Shown: piece after piece, positions 9,560 through 17,679 of the stretch
Layout of the letters: each line of letters begins with the position of its first letter
How positions within the stretch are numbered: position 1 is the first letter of the stretch
Assembly: GCA_046727175.1 (NCBI GenBank)
Contig: JBKPCD010000289.1
Coordinates: 1 to 24,984, forward strand
Origin: JBKPCD01 sp046727175
Lineage (GTDB): Bacteria > Acidobacteriota > Vicinamibacteria > Vicinamibacterales > 2-12-FULL-66-21
Direction of reading: 5' to 3'
DNA: 24,984 bases
The notes under the pieces: model-generated
The model's input: only the letters and a program-made list of their open reading frames with translations
Databases searched by the model: none
Told to the model about the DNA's origin: nothing
Translations under genes and position numbers: made by a program

Positions 9560-9676
9560 ACGCCTGACGGCCAGCGGTTTCTGATGATCCAGGACGAGGA
9601 CGACGCGACACCGAGCAGCGCCATCATCGTGCTCGTGCTTGGCTTCGCGCAAGAGCTCGGCCGGCGAAAGGCGTGA
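9560..9676 (+). pseudogene. C-terminal scrap of a PD40/WD40-type protein (kinase/TolB-like)
   Basis: A 38-codon stretch reads TPDGQRFLMIQDEDDATPSS and continues through IIVLVLGFAQELGRRKA to a TGA at 9674-9676. The pattern 'PDGQRFLMI...ELxRR' is the typical last strand and tail of the PD40-repeat part of large Acidobacteriota serine/threonine kinases and transcriptional regulators. Nothing upstream belongs to the same protein, so it is a gene end left behind by rearrangement. Confidence 0.5.
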
Positions 9677-9712
9677 GCACGCGAATCGAGGTCGTTGGTC
9701 GGTCTCAGGGTT

Positions 9713-10153
9713 CTACTTCTTGCGGACCTGAAAAAAGGCAAGGACATACCCGTCGGCATCGGTGACCTCGAAGCCCCACAGGCCATCGTCTATGAACGAC
9801 AGCTCTTTCACGAACGACACACCCCGCTGGCGAAACTCTTCGAAAAGCACGTCGGGGTCCAAGGTGTAGATGTACGCATCCCAACGAGCCCATCCATGTC
9901 GGGTGTGGTTTGGACAAGGTAGCACGTCGGGAAGGATGGCCTTGAGCATGATGCCGATCCCGTCTCGGCTCACTCCACCGTAGTACGGGTCGTCGTCTGG
10001 ACCCTGGAAGTCAAGCTGGAAGCCGAGGCGCTCGATGTAGTAGGAGATCGAGGCCTGTAGGTCCTTCACGATGAAGAACGGACTGATCGAAACGAGGTTT
10101 CTGTTCGCCCCTTCGGCGTTTGCGCGTTGTGAAGCGGTCTTAGGTGAGTTCAT
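9713..10153 (-). CDS. VOC (glyoxalase/bleomycin-resistance fold) family protein, distal cassette
   Basis: The 146-residue protein fits one VOC domain from residue about 20: VSISPFFIVKDLQASISYYI, then GFQLDFQGPDDDPYYGGVSR, and the closing GFEVTDADGYVLAFFQ that carries the usual C-terminal metal-ligand strand. VOC proteins bind metals and act as lyases, dioxygenases or drug-sequestering proteins; the substrate cannot be told. The attC at 10202-10271 lies 49 bp upstream, so the gene occupies the cassette position furthest from the integrase. No attC is seen after its stop at 9713, so this cassette has lost its own recombination site or the array was cut here. The start could also be an internal codon nearer SISPFF. 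Confidence 0.85.
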   Translation of the reverse strand: MNSPKTASQRANAEGANRNLVSISPFFIVKDLQASISYYIERLGFQLDFQGPDDDPYYGGVSRDGIGIMLKAILPDVLPCPNHTRHGWARWDAYIYTLDPDVLFEEFRQRGVSFVKELSFIDDGLWGFEVTDADGYVLAFFQVRKK

Positions 10154-10201
10154 GCCCGAGTTCCCGTCGCTCTAACCTGACCTCGCCCGCTGATCTTCGC
10201 A

Positions 10202-10271
10202 GGCTAACGTTGCAAATGAGCCGTGCGCCGTCGCAACTCAGCGGCGCGTCGGCTCCATTTGCGTGTTAGAC
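10202..10271 (-). other. attC recombination site (site 10)
   Basis: Plus-strand end boxes are GGCTAAC (10202-10208) and GTTAGAC (10265-10271). Inner arms GCAAATGAGCCG and CGGCTCCATTTGC pair with one extrahelical base, the typical attC hairpin. It contains the last codons and stop of the gene ending at 10238. About 70 bp long. Confidence 0.9.
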
Positions 10272-10843
10272 GCGTGTTGACCCAGATCGCGGGCCGGTTT
10301 GCTCTTGCGACGTTGCACGCGAGCCGCGATGTCGGCCAGATAGTCGCCGTAACCCCATCCGATTTTTTCCTGGCATTTCCCAAGTCGAATGAAACGAGCC
10401 ACCGCCTTGCCGCGTGCTTCGTCGGGCAAGGCCTCGAGGAGCGAGACGGCCTCGGCCAGCTTCCGTTCCAACATCGAGAAATACGTCTCGTCGCCGTACC
10501 CGAGGTCCGCGGCTTGCTCCGTTCCGGCTTCCACGAACGTGAGCAACAAATCCACGACACCAACGAGATCACCGGTTGACCGTTTGTAGTCGGTGATGGC
10601 CGCCGCCGCGTCACGGAGACGAATCGGTCGTTGGCTGAACGGATCCGGAAAGACCGCTTTGTCCACCAAGTCTCGGTATTCGTCCAGCGTGCCGGCGGCC
10701 GGCACGAACCGCGCGTGGAGGAATCGCCGATTTGCGTTGCTCGCGTCGTACAGATCGCGGATGACACCGACCAATCCGGCTCGGTCCATCGAACTGAGCC
10801 TCGCCTTCACGTTCGACCAGGATGCTGGCTTCTTCGATCTCAT
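10238..10843 (-). CDS. DUF6155-like protein, cassette gene
   Basis: The 201-residue protein is predicted to be soluble and helical. Its layout (EYRDLVDKAVFP, DYKRSTGDLVGVVDLLLTFV, then YFSMLERKLAEAV and GWGYGDYLADI) resembles DUF6155 proteins, whose function is unknown. The ATG at 10843 lies 30 bp after the preceding attC. The stop codon lies inside attC site 10, so the last eleven residues (ASNTQMEPTRR) are encoded by the recombination site, a common cassette feature. The family assignment is from memory of the sequence pattern and is moderate. Confidence 0.75.
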   Translation of the reverse strand: MRSKKPASWSNVKARLSSMDRAGLVGVIRDLYDASNANRRFLHARFVPAAGTLDEYRDLVDKAVFPDPFSQRPIRLRDAAAAITDYKRSTGDLVGVVDLLLTFVEAGTEQAADLGYGDETYFSMLERKLAEAVSLLEALPDEARGKAVARFIRLGKCQEKIGWGYGDYLADIAARVQRRKSKPARDLGQHASNTQMEPTRR

Positions 10844-10873
10844 CGTCGATCCGGTTTCCCAGATTGTTCAGCG

Positions 10874-10964
10874 GTCCAACGTTCTGCGGTTGAGTGGTGC
10901 CGCGCGTGCAACCAGGCCATAATGAGCCGTTCGGCGGCCGGTCCGCTCCAACCGCTTGATAGGC
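10874..10964 (-). other. attC-like site, degenerate (site 9)
   Basis: Plus-strand boxes are GTCCAAC (10874-10880) and the imperfect GATAGGC (10958-10964, one base from GTTAGGC). Arms CTGCGGTTGAG and CTCCAACCGC pair with one extra base. It lies 26 bp after the stop of the secreted-protein gene, as expected for its attC. About 91 bp. Confidence 0.65.
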
Positions 10965-10990
10965 CTCGCCACCGTTATGGTTCCCTATTG

Positions 10991-11614
10991 CTACTTGGCC
11001 GACATCGTTACCGCCTTCGTTAGCGACACTGGCACCATGACATGCGCGTATAAGATGCCCTTCCACATTACCCAAGGCCCACCACTCTTCGGATCTGTTG
11101 GATAGGCATCGAGCATGTTTCGATCCTGGTAGAGCACCATGACATGAGCGGGCGAGACCGCCCACTGATTGTCAGCCGTCGGTGCGGTGGCATACGGATC
11201 GGTGTTACTCGCGCCTTGATCGCCGCGAAGCATGTAGCCGATGCCGGTCGACTCCACTTTTAGCTCGCTCTTGCTCATCCAAGCTTCCATCCACTTCTGC
11301 CACGCTTTGTCGAGGCACATCGGCGCGCCCACAAACGCGTAGCACACCCACCCGTTCGTGCCCGCCCGCAGTTGCTTCATCTGCCCGCCGGACATGTCGG
11401 TCATATCTACGATTGTCGCGTTTTTCGCAATCTCTGTCGGCCCCGCGCCCATAGCGAGCGCGATCTTCTGCGCCTCGGTCATCTTCGCCGTGGCGGGTGT
11501 CTTCTGCGCCGTAGCCGTAGACGACATAGCTGTCGTTTGACCGATAGCAAGAGATGGTACTGCGCTTGTTAACGCCGCTACCATCAATACCACGATGACA
11601 GTGAGACGTTTCAT
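10991..11614 (-). CDS. Secreted protein of unknown function, cassette gene
   Basis: I choose the ATG at 11614, which gives 207 residues with a clean signal peptide (MKRLTVIVVLMVAALTSAVP, cleavage near LAIGQ). A longer frame upstream runs into the attC. The mature part has a low-complexity Ser/Thr/Ala linker, then a compact domain with GWVCYAFVGAPMCLD (a possible disulfide pair), WQKWMEAWMSK, GYMLRGDQGASNTDPYATAP and HVMVLYQDRNMLDAYPTD. I recognise this as a conserved hypothetical pattern of soil bacteria but know of no function. It is probably periplasmic or extracellular. It lies between attC sites 8 and 9. Confidence 0.82.
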   Translation of the reverse strand: MKRLTVIVVLMVAALTSAVPSLAIGQTTAMSSTATAQKTPATAKMTEAQKIALAMGAGPTEIAKNATIVDMTDMSGGQMKQLRAGTNGWVCYAFVGAPMCLDKAWQKWMEAWMSKSELKVESTGIGYMLRGDQGASNTDPYATAPTADNQWAVSPAHVMVLYQDRNMLDAYPTDPKSGGPWVMWKGILYAHVMVPVSLTKAVTMSAK

Positions 11615-11668
11615 TTCTGTCTCCTTTTGTTGCGTACTCCTCTCTTCGATCGCTTCGGATGTCGCGAG

Positions 11669-11740
11669 GCCGAACGACTCGCGATGAGCCGCGGCGCTCA
11701 AGAATCGAACGGCGCCGCCGGCTCCATCGCGCTGTTGGGC
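11669..11740 (-). other. attC recombination site (site 8)
   Basis: Plus-strand boxes are GCCGAAC (11669-11675) and GTTGGGC (11734-11740). Arms around GATGAGCCGCGGCG and CGCCGCCGGCTCCATC pair. It follows the DUF3303 gene stop by 25 bp. It is nearly identical to the attC at 22707-22778. Confidence 0.88.
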
Positions 11741-11920
11741 GGCGTCCTCGACAGGCCCTGGCGCGCTACTTCACCGAATCTCGCCACGCGTTTACTCTTT
11801 GAAAAATCGGGACGGCCTTGTCGATCTCAACGACGGGAACTGTCCGGAACTCGAAGAATGGCCCCCAAGGCGCGTGCGCCTCCAGGAGGGCCGCAGGGGA
11901 ATTTGCCTCTACGATGGCGA
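11673..11920. repeat. Direct repeat, copy 1 (attC plus 3' half of DUF3303 cassette)
   Basis: This 248-bp stretch is repeated in the same orientation at 22711-22958 with about six mismatches and no gap that I could see. It covers most of attC site 8 and the last half of the DUF3303 gene. Copy 1 continues into a full gene; copy 2 stops abruptly. Confidence 0.92.
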
Positions 11921-12062
11921 TGCCACCAGTGCCGTCCGCGAGTGCGTAGTGCGCTTTGAATTCGTAGCCTGCCGGAGGCTTCCAGTTTGTGAACAGGTTG
12001 AGAGACCGTTTGTCCTTCTCCTCCGTAACGTCCCGAGCCGTGTACAAAACAGAAAACAGCAT
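11766..12062 (-). CDS. DUF3303 family protein, cassette gene (intact copy)
   Basis: The start MLFSVLYTARDVTEEKDKRS at 12062 gives 98 residues, the usual size of DUF3303 proteins; the frame is open further upstream, but that part does not look like the family. Conserved features are FTNWKPPAGYEFKAHYALAD, GTGGIAIVEANSPAALLEA and WGPFFEFRTVPVVEIDKAV. It is a small ferredoxin-like alpha/beta protein whose function is unknown. GGAGG lies 5 bp upstream of the ATG. A truncated duplicate of its last half lies next to the integrase. Confidence 0.82.
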   Translation of the reverse strand: MLFSVLYTARDVTEEKDKRSLNLFTNWKPPAGYEFKAHYALADGTGGIAIVEANSPAALLEAHAPWGPFFEFRTVPVVEIDKAVPIFQRVNAWRDSVK

Positions 12063-12299
12063 CTGAAGCCTCCTTCGACACAACGACAAAGCTGATGAAA
12101 AAGTCCCATCCTTAGCTTCGTCCGCCCAGCTATTTTTGGAGTAGACCGCTGACACCCCTCGCGGCTATCCGCGGTGGCTTCAAGCGTCGAATTCCGACGG
12201 CATATCTCTGTGCGCGCGGATGTTAGCACGAATTTCACAGCAGCGACCGTGAACGTGGTTGGTCGAACGTGGCAATGGGCGCGAGCGCTCGCGGCCAAC
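12063..12299. other. Intergenic region without a recognisable gene
   Basis: This stretch between the DUF3303 start and the sigma-factor scrap holds no convincing gene. A short GC hairpin (CGCGG/CCGCG, loop CTAT, near 12160-12176) and a single GTTAGCA motif near 12224 are visible, but I could not assemble them into an attC. Confidence 0.5.
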
Positions 12300-12301
12300 C
12301 A

Positions 12302-12377
12302 TACGCTGAGCACCATAGGCCCGTACCGCTGCGTGAGCGTACGCTGAGCACCATAGGCCCGTACCGCTGCGTGAGCG
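12302..12377. repeat. Tandem duplication, 2 x 38 bp
   Basis: Positions 12302-12339 and 12340-12377 are identical 38-bp units beginning TACGCTGAGCACCATAGGCC. 38 is not a multiple of three, so the duplication changes the reading frame of the sigma-factor-like scrap that contains it. Confidence 0.97.
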
Positions 12378-12399
12378 CCGTCACATCGAACGCGTCCAT
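12302..12399 (-). pseudogene. N-terminal scrap of an ECF sigma factor-like gene
   Basis: From an ATG at 12399 the minus strand reads MDAFDVTALTQRYGPMVLS, which matches the first helix of many ECF sigma-70 factors ('ALxxRYGPMVxRxCR'). Homology is lost after about 19 residues, at the 38-bp tandem duplication. No remaining sigma domains follow. A short match, so the assignment is tentative. Confidence 0.4.
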
Positions 12400-12561
12400 C
12401 GCGCCATCTGATTGAACACCAACGACGGCCGGAAGTGTCACTGCGGTGGACACGGCCGGGACGTACTCAAAGGCCAGGCCCCGGTGTGGTGGCGGTGATG
12501 AGGACGCGTCCGACGTTTTCGTGATCCGAGGGGTCGAAGGTTCGGCAGTCTTGGATTCGCT

Positions 12562-15072
12562 CTATTCGTACCGCAGCGCCTTCATTGGATCGAGCCGCGC
12601 AGCACGGCGAGCGGGGAGATACGCGGCGACGAACGTTGCCGCCAGCACAATTGGTGCGACCAGCACATGAGCCATCGGTTCAAAGCCGTTGTCACCGCCC
12701 GGAAACGCAGCCTGTAGCAATCGTTCGGCGCCCACACCGGCCAGCAGCCCGACGACGAGTCCGACGAGCGCCAGCACGAGTCCTTGTCGTAATACCATCC
12801 GCAGGACCATCGTTCGGCTGGCGCCGATGGCCATTCGAATGCCGATCTCTTTTGTTCGCCTGCTGGTCGCGTAGGCAACCAACCCATAAAGCCCGACGAT
12901 GGCCAGGCTGAGGCCCATCAGGCCCATGGCGGCGACAATACCAATAACGATGTTGAAGATGGTGATCGTCCGCATCCGATAGAACTCGTCCATCGTGCGG
13001 ACGTTGTAGACGGGCTGCGTTCGGTCGAGACTCTGCACGACGTTGCGGAGCGGCGCGACGAGACTCGACGGATCGCCGGCCGACTCGGTCAGGAGAACCA
13101 TCTCCGACTGCGCATCCTGTCGATAGGGAAGATAGATGAATTCGGTTGGCGGTTCGGCGAGCCAGAGATATTTGGAGGTCTTCGCGACGCCGACAATCGT
13201 GATCCAGGACGACGAGCCTTCCTCGCGCAACTGAAACCGCCTGCCGATGGGATCCCGATCTGGCGAGTAGTGCAGCACGTACTGCTCGTTGACCACCGCA
13301 ACGCGAGGAGCATCCGTAGAGTCTGTTTCCTGAAATCCTCGCCCCCGAACGATGGGAATTCCGATCGTGGCGAAGTAATGTTCGTCCACTCGTGCAGAGA
13401 ACAAAGTGAGAGCATCTTTTCCGACCGGAAGCTGGTAACCCTCGGGTATCACATTCGCTGTATTGATGCTGTTGGCCATCGGCACCGAAGAGGTAAGCGC
13501 GGCCGACTTCACGCCTGGTACTGACCGTGCCCGTTCCGCGAGTTGAAGAAAGAATCGCCGCGTCTGGTCTTCGCTGTAGTGCACGAGGCTCGGGTCGAAG
13601 CTCATCATCAGCAGGTGATCGATCCGGTAACCAGGACCGCTGCTCAGTTCCTCGCGAAAGCCCCGATACATGAACGTCGCGAGCACCAGCAACACGACCG
13701 AGACAGCGACCTGGCCGCCGACCAGAAGACTGCGTCCCCAACGTCTCCGACGCCCGACAATTGCCTCGCCACTCTTCATGACGACTGTCAGGTCCGTACG
13801 CGACGTCTGAATCGCGGGAGCGAAACCGAACACGATCGCGCTCAGCGCGGCGACCACGAGGCTGAACGCGAGCGCTCTGCGATCGAGCTGGAACGTGAGT
13901 GCTACCGGCAGATCGGTCGGGAGTTGAATCCGTTGAAAGAGCTTGATGCCACCGTAGCCAACCGCAAGACCCAGCACGCCGCCAGCGAGCGCGATCAGCA
14001 GGCTCTCCGTCATCAACTGCGTGATTAATCGGCCCCGCCCGGCGCCGACCGCCACGCGCATGGCCATCTCGCGCGCACGTGCAGGTGCCCTGCTCGTCAG
14101 CAGGCCGGCGACGTTGGCGCACGCGACGAACAGTACTGCCGCAGCGAGCGTTGTCAGCATGGCGATCAGCATCGAGTCGGGTGGCGATTGCGCGATTCTC
14201 GTCTGCAGCTCCGTGCGGACGACGAACTCTCGATCGCGGTTCGTGTCGGGATACATCCGCGCCAGATCCTTCGCGATGACGGACAGCTCCGTCTGCGCGC
14301 GCGCAATGCTCACGCCCGATTTGAGGCGACCCTTGATGGTGATATCCCGGAAGTTGCGGTCCTCGAGCGGACGCGCCTTCGGGTCGTTCAGAAAGCGCGG
14401 CCACATCATCAGCGGTGCGTAGAAGTCCGACCGGACGAATTGATTCATGCCGGTGAATCGCTCAGGCGCGACGCCCACGACAGTGAACTCGATTCCACTG
14501 AGGAGCACGCGCCGGCCGAGGATCGAGGGGTCGGATCCGAATTGCCGTTGCCACAGACTGTGGCTGACAATCACGACGGCATTGCGGCCAGCGACCTGGT
14601 CCTCTTCTTCCCGGAACGCGCGGCCCTGCTCCGGCTCGACACCCATCACACTGAAGAAGTTGCCGCTCACGAGCAGGCCGAGTGTCAATTTGGGCAGCAC
14701 GTCCCGTGTCGCGGCCAGTCCTGAGGTGACCCCGGTGAAGGCCACCGATCCGTCAAAGCTGGAACTCAGGTCGCGGATGTCGAGATATTCGCGATACGAG
14801 GCGCCGACACGGCTGAAACCCTCGACAGACATCGTCGAACCAACCGTGACGACTTCGCCGGGTCGAGCCACGGTGAGGGGTCGAAGCAGGAGGGCGTCGG
14901 CCCAGCTGAACGCGGCACAGTTCGCGCCAATGCCCATCGCGAGCGAGATGACCGCCACGAGCGTGAAGCCCGGGTTGGCTGCGAGCATGCGGCAGCCGTA
15001 TCGGAGGTCCTGCCACAATCGCTCGAACCATCCGAATTTCCAGAGCCTGGCTATGTCGGCCTTGATGACCAT
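12562..15072 (-). CDS. ABC transporter permease, ADOP type (duplicated MacB_PCD/FtsX)
   Basis: From the ATG at 15072 (5 bp after the upstream stop) the protein is about 836 residues. It opens with the ADOP signature WFERLWQDLRYGCRMLAANP and a first transmembrane helix (FTLVAVISLAMGIGANCAAF). A periplasmic MacB_PCD domain and an FtsX block with three helices follow, with LTSRAPARAREMAMRVAVGA; then the order is repeated, ending in TSRRTKEIGIRMAIGASRTM and the typical tail LDPMKALRYE. Such proteins are abundant in Acidobacteriota; they probably work with a separate MacB-type ATPase in export or envelope stress, but no ATPase is seen here. The gene is intact and much larger than a usual cassette, so I read it as non-cassette DNA inside the array. 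Confidence 0.92.
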   Translation of the reverse strand: MVIKADIARLWKFGWFERLWQDLRYGCRMLAANPGFTLVAVISLAMGIGANCAAFSWADALLLRPLTVARPGEVVTVGSTMSVEGFSRVGASYREYLDIRDLSSSFDGSVAFTGVTSGLAATRDVLPKLTLGLLVSGNFFSVMGVEPEQGRAFREEEDQVAGRNAVVIVSHSLWQRQFGSDPSILGRRVLLSGIEFTVVGVAPERFTGMNQFVRSDFYAPLMMWPRFLNDPKARPLEDRNFRDITIKGRLKSGVSIARAQTELSVIAKDLARMYPDTNRDREFVVRTELQTRIAQSPPDSMLIAMLTTLAAAVLFVACANVAGLLTSRAPARAREMAMRVAVGAGRGRLITQLMTESLLIALAGGVLGLAVGYGGIKLFQRIQLPTDLPVALTFQLDRRALAFSLVVAALSAIVFGFAPAIQTSRTDLTVVMKSGEAIVGRRRRWGRSLLVGGQVAVSVVLLVLATFMYRGFREELSSGPGYRIDHLLMMSFDPSLVHYSEDQTRRFFLQLAERARSVPGVKSAALTSSVPMANSINTANVIPEGYQLPVGKDALTLFSARVDEHYFATIGIPIVRGRGFQETDSTDAPRVAVVNEQYVLHYSPDRDPIGRRFQLREEGSSSWITIVGVAKTSKYLWLAEPPTEFIYLPYRQDAQSEMVLLTESAGDPSSLVAPLRNVVQSLDRTQPVYNVRTMDEFYRMRTITIFNIVIGIVAAMGLMGLSLAIVGLYGLVAYATSRRTKEIGIRMAIGASRTMVLRMVLRQGLVLALVGLVVGLLAGVGAERLLQAAFPGGDNGFEPMAHVLVAPIVLAATFVAAYLPARRAARLDPMKALRYE

Positions 15073-15076
15073 GACC

Positions 15077-16123
15077 TCATTTGACGACCGGCGCGTCGGC
15101 AAGTTCGCCGCGGACACGACGGATCCCATGAGACTGGCATCGGAATGTACCGATGAGGAGGAGCATGATCAAGGCTGTCGTAGCACCGAGCCTCTCGAGC
15201 GTTCCGTATCTGCGCGGCGAGATATCTGACAAGCGCGCACGGGCGACCTTCGAACAATGGCGGCTGCGATGATCCGTGTCATGAAACACGAAGTCCCATG
15301 CGGGCACCGCCAGAAAACGAACGCCACGCCGGCCGTACTCGCGCGACCAGGCGGGGAAATCAAGGTCTTTGCAGATGGCAAGACCCCATTGCGCGCCGGG
15401 GCCGGTGAAGAGCACTGGTGTTCCGCCACGAGCGAAGTCGCGCTCGATGATTGGAACAGGGTGATGCTTTTCGTACTCAGCGATCCGTGTACCGTCCGGG
15501 GAAAACACCACGGCCACGTTGTGCCGCGGCTGGACGGCGTTACGACTCAGCCCGACGATCACCGTGACACGCGCGACTCGAGCCGCGTCACCCAGGACGT
15601 TTATCACGGGGTCGGCACTCTCAAGGGTTACTCCGATCATCTTCTCGGGGAGCACCACGACTTCGGCGCCCTGGGCGCCCAGACGGGCAATGCGCTCGGC
15701 GTACGTGGTGGCCGCGGCGAGCGCGACAGAGGTGTCCGCCGTGATCGATGCGTCTGGCAGCCCTCGATCCGTCGCCGCCAGTCCCACGCGCACCCCGGAT
15801 GCCTCCACTGTGCTGCGCAGGCGCCAGCTGCCGTACCCGAGCACCGGTACAACGATGATGAGCGCCGGAACCAGGAGCGTCGCCGAACGGCGATGCCAGG
15901 CCAGCGCGGCTGCCGAGGGGACGAGCCCGAGAATGAACACGACGCCCCAGAGTCCCGTCAGCGCGACCACTTGCAGCACCGGCAGGAAATCGGTCTGTGA
16001 GTAACCGACACTCCACAGAGTGCCGTTGGGAGAGATCAGGGAAAACAAGAATTCGTAGGCCGTCAACACGGCCGGAAACGCGAGGATCACCAGCCAGCCC
16101 GAAGGAGTATGGCGAACGCCTTC
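15077..16123 (-). pseudogene. Apolipoprotein N-acyltransferase-like (Lnt) gene, both ends damaged
   Basis: The frame carries the last membrane helices of an Lnt-type protein (SGWLVILAFPAVLTAYEFLF, then VVALTGLWGVVFILGLVPSA) and a carbon-nitrogen hydrolase domain with the Glu-Lys-Cys triad visible as VVVLPEKMIG, YEKHHPVPIIE and LAICKDLDFPAWS. The N-terminal helices and start codon are missing; the frame meets a stop upstream, about 100 bp from attC site 7. After FHDTDHRSRH the expected domain end is absent and the sequence goes almost directly to a final hydrophobic helix (ATTALIMLLLIGTF), which suggests an internal deletion of some tens of codons. Intact enzymes N-acylate lipoproteins in the inner membrane. 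A GTG or ATG near 16090 could still start a shortened protein. Confidence 0.75.
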
Positions 16124-16223
16124 GCATACTGGATATGTACCTACGCACTACGTGTCCTACAGAAATTCGGGGGAGCGCCTCCAGGCCAAAGGATTGACCG
16201 ATGGTGCACCGCTTAGCAAGTCC

Positions 16224-16296
16224 CGCTAACTTAATGCGGCTCACCCCGCGGCCGCTCTCTGCTCATGCGGGCCGTCGGGTGCAGCCGCTGTTCGGC
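16224..16296 (-). other. attC recombination site (site 7)
   Basis: Plus-strand boxes are CGCTAAC (16224-16230) and GTTCGGC (16290-16296). Arms ATGCGGCTCACCCCGCGGCC and GGCCGTCGGGTGCAGCCGC pair with extrahelical bases. It begins 21 bp after the stop of the methyltransferase-like gene. Confidence 0.8.
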
Positions 16297-16317
16297 GGCA
16301 CTCGAATCTGAAAGTCC

Positions 16318-16794
16318 TCACTGTTTCGGCCACCACCGACCGACCCGCCGACAGCACGCCTCGTAATTGCTCTCGAACGTCCCCCGCAATGCAGGCTCCT
16401 CGTACAACACCACAAACAAGTGGCTGATGAGGAGGAACAAACCAGCATAGCCAAGCAGCGGCAGGGATTGATAAAAAAGCGCGCCACCGGCTAAGGCAAG
16501 GCCGGCACCCAGATACATCGGGTTCCGCACGAGTCGATAAGGGCCGTGAACTACCAGTCGACGAGGCGGATCGAACGGTGCGGGAGTTCCCCGGCCGACG
16601 AAAACGAATGTGAGAATACACGTGAGCGCAAGTACTGCGCCCGAGGCTCCCAGAAGCATCCCGGTGAGTTGCCACCCGCCCATGGCCAAGGGTCGAATGA
16701 CGCCTGTTGAGGACAGGATCCGGCCTGGAAGGAATACGAGGAGGAGGCCGATGAAGAGCGCCGCATAAGTGACCGCGCGAGCGAAGACGAACAT
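16318..16794 (-). CDS. Isoprenylcysteine carboxyl methyltransferase-like membrane protein, cassette gene
   Basis: About 158 residues from the ATG at 16794, which has AGGAG 8 bp upstream; a GTG at 16803 is also possible. Four hydrophobic segments surround the family motif PPRRLVVHGPYRLVRNPMYL and the C-terminal pattern YEEPALRGTFESNYEACCRR followed by VGRWWP. This is the ICMT/PEMT fold, membrane methyltransferases that use S-adenosylmethionine. Bacterial members act on unknown lipids or small molecules. In an integron cassette its job is unknown. Confidence 0.85.
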   Translation of the reverse strand: MFVFARAVTYAALFIGLLLVFLPGRILSSTGVIRPLAMGGWQLTGMLLGASGAVLALTCILTFVFVGRGTPAPFDPPRRLVVHGPYRLVRNPMYLGAGLALAGGALFYQSLPLLGYAGLFLLISHLFVVLYEEPALRGTFESNYEACCRRVGRWWPKQ

Positions 16795-16850
16795 GACGAT
16801 CACTCCTGCGCCCGACGAACTTCGGAGCTGTTGCCGGCTGGACCCTGTCC

Positions 16851-16926
16851 GCCGAACGTTTCGGCATCAGCCGCGACGGCCTCATGATTGCACGGGCCGC
16901 CGTCGGCTGCATGCCGGTGATTAGAC
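16851..16926 (-). other. attC recombination site (site 6)
   Basis: Plus-strand boxes are GCCGAAC (16851-16857) and ATTAGAC (16920-16926, one base from GTTAGAC). Arms CGGCATCAGCCGCGACGGCC and GGCCGCCGTCGGCTGCATG pair. It ends 21 bp from the DUF2293 gene stop. Confidence 0.82.
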
Positions 16927-16947
16927 CGCCAAGCAGGTTGTTCGCTT

Positions 16948-17667
16948 CTACTGTGTGGATGCCCACCGCCCCAGCAATGCTTCCACCCGTGAAGCCACCT
17001 CCCGCCTGGCGTCACCGCGATCCGCCCCTTGAGCCAGAAGTCGATCGTATGGTGTATGAGCGTGCCGAACGTGCGCGCGAACAGCGAGTTCCACCACTTT
17101 GGCATCAAGTTCCTTGGCAGCCGCCGAACGGCCAACCCGACCCGAGTACTTCTGGCACGCGTGTTCAGCGATGGCTTGCTGCGCGTCGCGCGGGCAGCCC
17201 GGATAGAGCTCAGCCACACGCCGCGCGAACGCTTCAACGTACGCAACGTCGAGCTGCTGCCGCCGAGCCGCCGAACGCTCTCTCGCGGCTGCTCGGGCGT
17301 CGGCGTCTGACAAGCACTCGGCTTCCGCCTTAGAAAGGGCGTCTTCCTCGACCAACACGCCTTGACGTTCGTAGCGTTTCCGGGCGCGACTGAAGCGCAC
17401 GACAACGGCGTGGAGGGTTGAGTACCGCGTCGCGCGGCGGGTCAGGGCGGCGTCGCCGCGCTCCAAAAACACCAAGTGCGCAAGATCAGCGCAGCCGAGG
17501 CAGAGCGGGCGTTCCGCCTCCAAACGCAGGAACCGGCCCTTGCCAAGGGCCTCTCCACACTCAGCGCAGGCCGTGTCTCGGATAATCCAGAACACGACGA
17601 TGTCCTTGGGCTCTGAGGATGCTCCGCGCAACGATCTCACATTCACGATCGTGGGTTCGGGACTCAT
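16948..17667 (-). CDS. DUF2293 domain protein with N-terminal zinc-ribbon-like motif, cassette gene
   Basis: The 239-residue protein starts at an ATG (17667) 12 bp after attC site 5. The N-terminal part has two cysteine pairs (CAECGEALGKGRFL, then PLCLGCADLAHLVF; about residues 34-63) that could bind zinc. A basic, charged middle region follows, and the C-terminal part (about 140-235) matches DUF2293: YPGCPRDAQQAIAEHACQKY and VRAHVRHAHTPYDRLLAQG. The function of DUF2293 is not known; the combination of a zinc ribbon and a basic region would suit nucleic-acid binding, which is a guess. Confidence 0.85.
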   Translation of the reverse strand: MSPEPTIVNVRSLRGASSEPKDIVVFWIIRDTACAECGEALGKGRFLRLEAERPLCLGCADLAHLVFLERGDAALTRRATRYSTLHAVVVRFSRARKRYERQGVLVEEDALSKAEAECLSDADARAAARERSAARRQQLDVAYVEAFARRVAELYPGCPRDAQQAIAEHACQKYSGRVGRSAAAKELDAKVVELAVRAHVRHAHTPYDRLLAQGADRGDARREVASRVEALLGRWASTQ

Positions 17668-17679
17668 GGTTGACCGGGG

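Noticed and set aside
9640..9712. Expected attC after the VOC gene
   Set aside because: No core boxes or paired arms could be found; the site is absent or too decayed to call.
12137..12231. Possible attC between the ADOP gene and the DUF3303 gene
   Set aside because: A GTTAGCA motif and a short hairpin are present, but the left box does not fit RYYYAAC and the arms do not pair over the expected length.
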